NCBI GenBank assembly: GCA_020052115.1
Contig: JAGVPR010000107.1
Coordinates: 1-6,308 of the forward strand
Origin: Candidatus Eiseniibacteriota bacterium
GTDB taxonomy: Bacteria > Eisenbacteria > RBG-16-71-46 > JAGVPR01
Length of the DNA: 6,308 bases
Reading direction: 5' to 3'
Shown here: in pieces, positions 1 through 4,391 of the stretch
How positions within the stretch are numbered: position 1 is the first letter of the stretch
How the letters are laid out: each line of letters opens with the position of its first letter
Translations under genes and position numbers: made by a program
The notes under the pieces: model-generated
Told to the model about the DNA's origin: nothing
Database searches by the model: none
Seen by the model: only the letters and a program-made list of their open reading frames with translations

Positions 1-208
1 CCGATCTGGCGGCGGAGACGTCCAGGGAGACGAGCCGGCCGCGGGCGACGGGGCTCTCGACGACGCGTCCGTGCAGCATGCCGGGGAACGAGAGATCGTC
101 AATGTACCGGGCGCGCCCCGAGACCTTCGCCTTCCCGTCCACGCGCGCGGGCGAGACGCCGATCAACGTCGTCGGTTGCGCGGGGGCCTCGATGCGCGGC
201 GGTATCAT
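1..208 (-). CDS. Xanthine dehydrogenase-type molybdopterin-binding subunit, N-terminal fragment (runs off left edge)
   Basis: Translating the minus strand from the ATG at 208-206 gives 69 codons with no stop before the edge. The fragment contains R-V-D-G-K-A-K-V-S-G-R-A-R-Y-I-D-D-L at about residues 22-39, then F-P-G-M-L-H-G and V-V-E-S-P. This is the characteristic start of the large molybdenum-cofactor subunit of the xanthine dehydrogenase/aldehyde oxidase/CO dehydrogenase family (the 'a/b hammerhead' domain: R-D-x-x-x-K-v-t-G-x-A-x-Y-x-D-D). A GAGGA ribosome binding site (218-214) sits 5 bases before the ATG, and no ATG, GTG or TTG lies in frame for the preceding ~90 bases, which supports this start. 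Such enzymes hydroxylate purines or aldehydes in complex with FAD and 2Fe-2S subunits. The active-site half is outside the window, so the substrate cannot be read here. The purine-salvage neighbours favour xanthine/hypoxanthine, which is inference. Confidence 0.88.
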   Translation of the reverse strand, partial: MIPPRIEAPAQPTTLIGVSPARVDGKAKVSGRARYIDDLSFPGMLHGRVVESPVARGRLVSLDVSAARS

Positions 209-213
209 GAACG

Positions 214-218
214 TCCTC
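214..218 (-). promoter_or_regulatory. Ribosome binding site of the xanthine dehydrogenase-type gene
   Basis: On the minus strand GAGGA reads from 218 to 214, followed by the 5-base spacer CGTTC and ATG at 208-206. It fixes the start of a gene that would otherwise be easy to miss because it leaves the window without a stop. Confidence 0.6.
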
Positions 219-435
219 GTCGCCTCCCTCGGCGGTGCGAACCTGGATACACGTCCGCCTGGGCTCTGGACAGCGTCTGGGGCTCGAAACTCCGGGCGCG
301 GCGGGGTGAATCGCCTTGACAGTTCCGCGTCGCTGTGGCAGTTTCGCTCGTTGAGCCAGCGCTCGCCTCGGTTGCGGCGCCGACCTCGGATCCCACGCGG
401 CGCCGCGAAGGCCGCGGTCGAATCGCGTTTCTGGG

Positions 436-466
436 ACGCTACCAGACGTTTACAGAACCTGTCAAC
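436..466 (-). promoter_or_regulatory. Candidate promoter/operator: TTGACA -35 overlapping a 19-bp imperfect dyad
   Basis: Positions 448-466 read GTTTACAGAACCTGTCAAC, an inverted repeat with arms GTT-x-ACAG and CTGT-x-AAC around AAC, with one mismatched pair. On the minus strand the right arm contains a perfect TTGACA (465-460). Eighteen bases further on is TAGCGT (441-436), a weak -10 keeping T, A and the final T. This would give a transcript leading to the divergent xanthine dehydrogenase-type gene with a long leader of about 220 bases. A repressor on the dyad would cover the -35. The regulator is unknown, and the hpt-side promoter was not identified. Confidence 0.27.
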
Positions 467-474
467 ATTGGCCG

Positions 475-490
475 CGGAGCGCCCGCTCCG
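475..490 (+). promoter_or_regulatory. Small hairpin covering the possible hpt ribosome binding site
   Basis: CGGAGC (475-480), loop GCCC and GCTCCG (485-490) form a perfect 6-bp stem. The left arm contains GGAG, the only Shine-Dalgarno-like sequence ahead of the GTG at 490-492, and the right arm ends on the G of that GTG. In the mRNA it could mask translation from this start. If translation instead begins at the GTG at 517, the hairpin is simply in the leader. GC-rich DNA makes such stems by chance fairly often. Confidence 0.3.
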
Positions 491-1059
491 TGAGCCTTCG
501 TCCTCCCGGGGGGCGGGTGGAAGTCCTCATCACGCGTGAAGAGATCGACCGGCGCATCGGAGAACTCGCCGCGGAGATTTCGAGCGACTATCGCGGGCAG
601 AGCCCGCTGCTGGTCGGGATCCTCAAGGGGTCCACGCTCTTTCTCGCGGATCTCGTCCGCCGGCTCGACGTGCCTCACGAGGTCGACTTCATCTCGATTT
701 CTTCATACGGGAACGAGCAGCGGTCCTCGGGTGTCGTGCGTCTCTTGAAGGACCTCGACTGCGACATCACGGGTCGTGACGTCCTTCTCGTCGAGGACAT
801 CGTGGACACCGGCCTCACGCTGCACTATATCCGCCAGAATCTCGGCACCCGCCGGCCGCGGTCGCTTCGCGTGGTCGCTCTTCTCGACAAGCAGGAACGC
901 CGCGAGGTGGACGTGCAGGTCGAGTACGTGGGCTTCGTCATTCCGGATCGCTTCGTCGTCGGCTACGGTCTCGACTACGCGGAGCAGTACCGGGAGCTGC
1001 CGCACGTCGCGGTGATGGGCCCGGACGAGGAAGCGGCGGCGGGGGGCCGAGAGGCATGA
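490..1059 (+). CDS. hpt: Hypoxanthine (guanine) phosphoribosyltransferase
   Basis: Transfers 5-phosphoribose from PRPP to hypoxanthine or guanine, making IMP or GMP in the cytoplasm (purine base salvage). The 189-residue frame has all family landmarks: V-L-I-T-R-E-E-I near the start, I-L-K-G-S (44-48, the pyrophosphate-binding cis-peptide loop), S-S-Y-G (71-74, the flexible loop over the active site), the PRPP loop L-L-V-E-D-I-V-D-T-G-L-T-L (99-111), D-K at 133-134 (purine-contacting Lys) and F-V-V-G-Y-G-L-D-Y-A-E-Q-Y-R (155-168). The length matches bacterial Hpt (about 180). Two GTG starts are possible: 490 (GGAG 10 bases upstream, inside a hairpin) and 517 (180 aa, preceded only by a G run). 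Both keep the whole domain. It is first in the operon, and its stop overlaps the next gene's start in ATGA. The neighbouring nucleoside kinases agree with a salvage role. Confidence 0.95.
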   Translation: MSLRPPGGRVEVLITREEIDRRIGELAAEISSDYRGQSPLLVGILKGSTLFLADLVRRLDVPHEVDFISISSYGNEQRSSGVVRLLKDLDCDITGRDVLLVEDIVDTGLTLHYIRQNLGTRRPRSLRVVALLDKQERREVDVQVEYVGFVIPDRFVVGYGLDYAEQYRELPHVAVMGPDEEAAAGGREA

Positions 1060-1691
1060 AGCCCGCGGCCGATCGCCCGTTCTTCCTCGCGATCGCGGGG
1101 AACATCGGCGTGGGGAAATCGCACCTCACGTCCGGCCTGGCGGAGATGCTGGGCTGGGAAGCCTACTACGAGCCCGTCATCCACAATCCGTATCTCGAAG
1201 ACTTCTACGCCGACATGCGCCGCTGGGCGTTTCATCTGCAAATCTACTTCCTCTCCGAACGGTTCAAGGCGCAGAAGCGGATGTCGGCCGGCACGCGTTC
1301 GTTCATCCAGGACCGGACGATCTACGAAGACGCGGAGGTCTTCGCGCGCGTGTTGCACGAGCAGGGGGACATGACGCGCGTGGACTTCGAGAACTACAAG
1401 GCGCTCTTCGACCAGATCGTGGATCTGCTCCGGCCCCCCGATCTCGTGCTCTATCTCAAGGCGCGTCCGGAGACGCTCGTCGGGCGGATACGCGCCCGCG
1501 GCCGCGAGTGCGAAAGCACGATCGCGGCGGAATACCTTGCGCGGCTCGAGGGGGCTTACGGGCGGTGGATGGAACGCCCGGGGCGTTTCGCGGTGCGGGT
1601 CATTGACACGGAGACCGTTGATTTCGTGAACGACCGCGGCGCGCTCGAGAAGCTGGCCGCTGAGTTGAAGGAGATGGAGAGGCTCGCGTGA
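1056..1691 (+). CDS. Deoxynucleoside kinase (Dck/dAK type)
   Basis: Phosphorylates deoxynucleosides to 5'-monophosphates with ATP in the cytoplasm. The 211-residue product has the P-loop G-N-I-G-V-G-K-S (15-22), Y-Y-E-P (37-40, with the likely catalytic-base Glu39), N-P-Y-L-E-D-F-Y (44-51), W-A-F-H-L-Q-I-Y-F-L-S-E-R-F-K (57-71, whose Gln62 should bind the base), Q-D-R-T-I-Y-E-D (85-92, the family's D-R-S motif with Thr for Ser) and the arginine-rich LID R-I-R-A-R-G-R-E-C-E (144-153). As recalled, N-P-Y-L-E-x-F-Y and H-L-Q-I-Y-F-L-x-E-R-F-K are shared with Bacillus subtilis Dck, so purine deoxynucleosides and/or deoxycytidine are the likely substrates. Exact specificity cannot be read from sequence. 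The start overlaps the hpt stop by 4 bases (ATGA), implying coupled translation. Confidence 0.92.
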   Translation: MKPAADRPFFLAIAGNIGVGKSHLTSGLAEMLGWEAYYEPVIHNPYLEDFYADMRRWAFHLQIYFLSERFKAQKRMSAGTRSFIQDRTIYEDAEVFARVLHEQGDMTRVDFENYKALFDQIVDLLRPPDLVLYLKARPETLVGRIRARGRECESTIAAEYLARLEGAYGRWMERPGRFAVRVIDTETVDFVNDRGALEKLAAELKEMERLA

Positions 1692-1709
1692 CGACGCCTC
1701 GCACGCGTC

Positions 1710-1716
1710 GGAGGAG
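1710..1716 (+). promoter_or_regulatory. Strong ribosome binding site of the EutN/CcmL gene
   Basis: GGAGGAG ends 3 bases before the ATG at 1720. Taking GGAGG as the core leaves a 5-base spacer. It is among the best Shine-Dalgarno matches in the window, so the shell-type gene has its own efficient initiation although it lies only 28 bases after the kinase stop. Confidence 0.6.
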
Positions 1717-1719
1717 AGC

Positions 1720-2031
1720 ATGTTCATCGGCCGCGTCGTAGGCGACGTCGTGAGCACGGTCAAGCACGGGGCGCTCGGGGAGAAGAAGCTTCTCGTCGTC
1801 GAGCGCCTCGAGCTCGACGGCGAAGGAACAGGGAAGACCGTCCTCGCCTTCGATACCGTGGGTGCCGGCGCCGGCGACAGGGTTCTGGTCGTGGACGAGG
1901 GGAACTCCGCGTCGCAGGTGCTCGGGATGCCGCGGGGTCCGATCCGCACGCTGATTGTCGGGGTCGTGGATTCGGTGGACATCGAGAGGCCGGCGGCGCC
2001 GCCCCGCCGGCGGGCGGGGGAGGAGAGGTGA
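1720..2031 (+). CDS. EutN/CcmL-family bacterial microcompartment vertex protein
   Basis: A 103-residue EutN/CcmL protein. Members of this family form pentamers that cap the vertices of bacterial microcompartment shells. Seen in the sequence: the opening G-R-V-V-G-D-V-V-S-T-V-K (4-15), K-K-L-L-V-V-E-R-L-E-L-D (22-33), the core F-D-T-V-G-A-G-A-G-D-R-V-L-V-V (44-58), the loop E-G-N-S-A-S-Q-V-L-G (60-69) and the closing I-V-G-V-V-D-S-V-D (79-87). The fold normally ends about there. A Pro/Arg-rich tail of about 15 residues (89-103) follows and could be a flexible extension. The gene lies 28 bases after a deoxynucleoside kinase and overlaps the uridine kinase start in GTGA, so it is a true operon member. 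No hexameric BMC-domain shell gene and no recognised microcompartment enzyme lies in the window. The family call is firm. Whether it builds a shell here, and around what pathway, is unknown. Confidence 0.93.
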   Translation: MFIGRVVGDVVSTVKHGALGEKKLLVVERLELDGEGTGKTVLAFDTVGAGAGDRVLVVDEGNSASQVLGMPRGPIRTLIVGVVDSVDIERPAAPPRRRAGEER

Positions 2032-2702
2032 GGGAGTCGGGAGTGATCCCGCCGCGCCGCCGGCCCGTCGAACGCGGGAGCGGAGCCATCCTGATCGGCA
2101 TCGCGGGAGGCTCGGCCTCCGGCAAGACATCCATCGCGCAGAGGATCGAGGACGACCTCGGCGCCGACCGCGTCATCATCATCAAGCAGGATTCATACTA
2201 CATTGATCTTTCGCATCTGCCGGCCCAGGAAAGGGCGACGCGAAACTTCGACCATCCCGACGCGTTCGATCACGAGCTTCTCATCGCTCAGCTCAAGGAT
2301 CTCCTTGCCGGCAGGGCCGTGCAGCAGCCGGTGTATGATTTCACGGCGCACACGCGAGGCGCCGGGACGGTGACGGTCGGAGGCCATCGCATCATCGTGC
2401 TCGAGGGAATCCTGATCCTGGACGATCCCAGGCTGCGCGAGTTGATGGACATCAAGGTATACGTGGACACGGACCCCGACGTGCGCTTCATCCGCCGCTT
2501 GCGGCGCGACACGCACGAGCGCGGGCGCTCGATGGACTCGGTCATTGCGCAGTATGAGAACACCGTCCGGCCGATGCACCTCATGTTCGTCGAGCCGACG
2601 AAGCGATACGCGGATATCATCATTCCCGAGGGCGGCTTCAATGTGGTCGCGATTGATCTCCTGAAGACCAAGATCCACTCGGTCCTGGACACGGTGCGCT
2701 AG
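2028..2702 (+). CDS. udk: Uridine/cytidine kinase
   Basis: Phosphorylates uridine and cytidine to UMP and CMP (pyrimidine salvage, cytoplasm). Counting from the GTG at 2028 (224 aa): P-loop G-G-S-A-S-G-K-T (27-34), K-Q-D-S-Y-Y (53-58, with the catalytic Asp55), N-F-D-H-P-D-A-F-D (73-81), P-V-Y-D-F-T-A-H-T-R (101-110, nucleoside binding), L-E-G-I-L (125-129), the LID region R-D-T-H-E-R-G-R-S-M-D-S-V (160-172) and R-P-M-H (181-184) through F-V-E-P-T-K-R-Y-A-D (187-196). This matches Escherichia coli Udk throughout. The first ~19 residues are an extra basic segment with R-R-R. A second in-frame GTG at 2043 would shorten it by 5. The GTG at 2028 is favoured by GGAGGAG just upstream and the GTGA overlap with the EutN-like gene. 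Confidence 0.95.
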   Translation: MRESGVIPPRRRPVERGSGAILIGIAGGSASGKTSIAQRIEDDLGADRVIIIKQDSYYIDLSHLPAQERATRNFDHPDAFDHELLIAQLKDLLAGRAVQQPVYDFTAHTRGAGTVTVGGHRIIVLEGILILDDPRLRELMDIKVYVDTDPDVRFIRRLRRDTHERGRSMDSVIAQYENTVRPMHLMFVEPTKRYADIIIPEGGFNVVAIDLLKTKIHSVLDTVR

Positions 2703-2717
2703 AGGCGAGGGGGGGCG

Positions 2718-3311
2718 ATGACCGAGCCGATGCCGCCCCACGTGGGCCGCGGGTGGATCGAGGTGATCTGCGGCAGCATGTTCAGCGGCAAGACCGAGGA
2801 GCTGATCCGGCGGCTGCGCCGCGCGCAGATCGCGCGACAGAGGGTGGCGATCGTCAAGCCCCGGGTGGACGACCGGTTCGGGCGCGACCATCTGGTGTCG
2901 CACTCGGATCAGCGGATCCCCTCGACCGAAGTCGAGCGCGCGTCCGAGATCCTCTCGATCGCGGAGGGGGCGGACGTGCTCGGAATAGACGAGGCGCAGT
3001 TCCTCGGGCCGGAGCTGGTCGAGGTCTGCGAGCGGCTCGCGGACGCCGGCAAGCGCGTCATCGTCGCGGGGCTCGATCAGGATTTCCGCGGCCGGCCTTT
3101 CGAGCCGATTCCGCAGCTCCTGGCCGTGGCCGAGTACATCACGAAGACGCTGGCGATCTGTATGGTCTGCGGCGCCCCCGCCAACCGCACGCAGCGCAAG
3201 GTGCCGGGCGGAGAGCGGGTGATCGTGGGCGCGTCGGAGATTTACGAGGCGCGCTGCCGCGAGTGCTTCGAGCCGCCGGCGGGGCCGGAGGCGGAAGGGG
3301 AGAAGCGATGA
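2718..3311 (+). CDS. tdk: Thymidine kinase, type II (zinc-binding)
   Basis: Makes dTMP from thymidine (and dUMP from deoxyuridine) with ATP. The 197-residue product has the P-loop G-S-M-F-S-G-K-T (19-26), the D-E-A-Q-F motif (91-95, with Glu92 the expected catalytic base), G-L-D-Q-D-F-R-G-R-P-F (118-128, the P-beta loop region), and the zinc-site cysteines C148-x-x-C151 and C180-x-x-C183 framing the 'lasso' loop that closes over thymidine. All four cysteines are present, so the site looks intact. A short acidic tail (A-G-P-E-A-E-G-E-K-R) follows the domain. The gene begins 15 bases after the udk stop behind a G/A-rich ribosome binding stretch, and its TGA overlaps the next ATG. It is unrelated in fold to the Dck-type kinase three genes upstream, and the two cover complementary substrates. 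Confidence 0.97.
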   Translation: MTEPMPPHVGRGWIEVICGSMFSGKTEELIRRLRRAQIARQRVAIVKPRVDDRFGRDHLVSHSDQRIPSTEVERASEILSIAEGADVLGIDEAQFLGPELVEVCERLADAGKRVIVAGLDQDFRGRPFEPIPQLLAVAEYITKTLAICMVCGAPANRTQRKVPGGERVIVGASEIYEARCRECFEPPAGPEAEGEKR

Positions 3312-4330
3312 GGGGAATTCGGACGGCGGTCCCGCTCCTGCTGATCGCAGCGCTCGCGGCCTGGGGCTGCGGGCAGCGAAAGCCGCAGGCGCAGCAGGGC
3401 GCGCTCCATGTCGGGCTCGTGTTCGACGTCGGCGGACGCGGCGACAAGTCGTTCAACGATTCGGCCTACCGGGGGCTCGAGCGGGCGAAGCAGGAGATGG
3501 GGATTGATTTCGAGTTCTTCGAGCCCCGCGAAGGCGATGACCGCGAGTCCGCGCTCCGGGTCTTTGCGAGCGGCCCGTGCAGCGCCGTCTTCGGGATCGG
3601 ATTCCTCTTCACCGACGACATCACGGCGATCGCCGGGGAGTTTCCCCAGAAGAAGTTCGCCTGTGTGGACTACACGGCGACGGCGGGCCGCGAGATTCCG
3701 CCGAACCTCGTCGCGCTCAAGTTCCGCGAGGAGGAGGGCTCCTTCTTGATCGGCGCTCTGGCCGGGCTCCTCACGAAGACGAACGCCGTGGGGTTCGTGG
3801 GCGGGATGGACATTCCGCTCATTCACAAGTTCGAGCTGGGCTTCGCGGCCGGGGTGCGGCACGTGAACTCGGAGGCGAAGGTGCTCATCGCCTATGCGGG
3901 CGTGGAGGGGAGCGCGTTCAGGAACCCGACGAAAGGGAAGGAGCTGGCTCTCGCCCAGTACGGTGACGGGGCCGACATCATCTACCACGCCTCCGGCTCG
4001 ACAGGCCTCGGCGTCTTCGAGGCGGCGCGGCAGACGAAGAAGCTCGCCGTGGGCGTGGACTCGGACCAGTACGGCGAGGCGCCCGGTTTCATCCTGACGA
4101 GCATGGTGAAGGATGTGGATGTGGCCGTATTCGAGACCATCAAGGCCGTCCGGGACGGCACGTTCCAGGGTGGCGTGCGCGAGTTCGGCCTGAAGGAAGG
4201 CGGCATCCACTACGTGTACGATGAGCACAACAAGGCGCTGATCCCCGACGACGTGCACGCAAAGGTCGAGGAGATCCGCCAGCAGATCATCCGCGGCGAG
4301 ATTCAGGTCCCGTCGGTGAAGGGATCCTAG
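3308..4330 (+). CDS. PnrA/BMP-family nucleoside-binding lipoprotein of an ABC importer
   Basis: A 340-residue substrate-binding lipoprotein of the basic membrane protein family (Treponema PnrA, Borrelia Bmp). These bind purine or other nucleosides outside the cytoplasmic membrane and pass them to an ABC permease. The N-terminus has a charged start, a hydrophobic stretch (7-19) and a lipobox-like A-W-G-C with Cys21 as lipid anchor. Position -2 is an unusual Trp. Family motifs are F-D-V-G-G-R-G-D-K-S-F-N-D-S-A (39-53, ligand Asp40 and stacking Phe49), R-E-E-E-G-S-F-L-I-G (140-149), G-G-M-D-I-P-L-I-H-K-F-E-L-G (165-178), D-I-I-Y-H-A-S-G-S-T-G-L-G-V-F-E-A-A (223-240), V-G-V-D-S-D-Q (248-254) and T-S-M-V-K (264-268). 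The frame stays open far upstream over tdk, but the ATG at 3308 overlapping the tdk stop gives the signal peptide and is the real start. The kinase context predicts nucleoside uptake. Confidence 0.95.
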   Translation: MRGIRTAVPLLLIAALAAWGCGQRKPQAQQGALHVGLVFDVGGRGDKSFNDSAYRGLERAKQEMGIDFEFFEPREGDDRESALRVFASGPCSAVFGIGFLFTDDITAIAGEFPQKKFACVDYTATAGREIPPNLVALKFREEEGSFLIGALAGLLTKTNAVGFVGGMDIPLIHKFELGFAAGVRHVNSEAKVLIAYAGVEGSAFRNPTKGKELALAQYGDGADIIYHASGSTGLGVFEAARQTKKLAVGVDSDQYGEAPGFILTSMVKDVDVAVFETIKAVRDGTFQGGVREFGLKEGGIHYVYDEHNKALIPDDVHAKVEEIRQQIIRGEIQVPSVKGS

Positions 4331-4391
4331 CCGGGACCGGGGTAACGGCCGCAGGGCGTCCTAGATCGCCATCCGAGCGTGAGGTGCGAAC
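4331..4391 (+). other. Short gap after the lipoprotein gene, no clear terminator
   Basis: The 61 bases between the lipoprotein stop and the beta-helix start contain no stem-loop followed by a T run. GAGG at 4381-4384, seven bases before the ATG, serves as the ribosome binding site of the next gene. Read-through from the salvage operon is therefore possible, but a promoter here cannot be excluded. Confidence 0.4.

Larger units (their letters stand above)
209..489. other. Divergent intergenic region between the xanthine dehydrogenase-type gene and hpt
   Basis: These 281 bases lie between two divergently read genes and must hold both sets of promoters. Open frames cross the stretch, but none looks like a protein: they are Arg/Ser/Ala-rich, as expected from random GC-rich DNA. 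What can be seen is a dyad at 448-466, a hairpin at 475-490, a TTGACA on the plus strand at 316-321 with no convincing -10 partner, and two self-complementary GC blocks (CGGCGCCG at 375-382 and CGCGGCGCCGCG at 396-407). The stretch 425-470 is locally less GC-rich than its surroundings, fitting a promoter or operator zone. Confidence 0.5.

Noticed and set aside
316..321. Plus-strand TTGACA as an hpt promoter
   Set aside because: No -10-like hexamer lies 16-18 bases downstream (the region reads GGCAGTTTC), so a promoter is not supported.
375..407. GC palindromes CGGCGCCG and CGCGGCGCCGCG as regulator sites
   Set aside because: They consist only of G and C in a very GC-rich stretch with no spacing rule or promoter around them. 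Chance is a sufficient explanation.
452..462. ACAG-AAC-CTGT as a LexA-type SOS box
   Set aside because: The half-sites are in the opposite order to the enterobacterial CTGT-N8-ACAG box and the spacing is wrong, so it is kept only as a generic dyad.
78..539. Plus-strand open frame over the left end and intergenic region
   Set aside because: It is antisense to the xanthine dehydrogenase-type N-terminus and then crosses the promoter region into hpt. No motifs were seen.
975..1982. Long minus-strand open frame opposite the kinase and EutN-like genes
   Set aside because: Its translation is Arg/Pro/Ser-rich with no recognisable family motif, and it lies antisense to two clear genes. Long antisense frames are common in DNA this GC-rich.
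2753..3307. Upstream extension of the nucleoside-binding lipoprotein frame across tdk
   Set aside because: The sequence is low-complexity Arg/Gly/Ala typical of a shadow frame. The signal peptide and lipobox begin at the ATG at 3308, and tdk in the other frame is unmistakable.
3242..4258. Long minus-strand open frame opposite the lipoprotein gene
   Set aside because: Antisense to a strongly conserved gene, with no domain-like pattern; treated as a codon-bias shadow.
4331..4391. Intrinsic terminator after the lipoprotein gene
   Set aside because: Only short GC matches (CCGG/CCGG) and no T run; not supportable.
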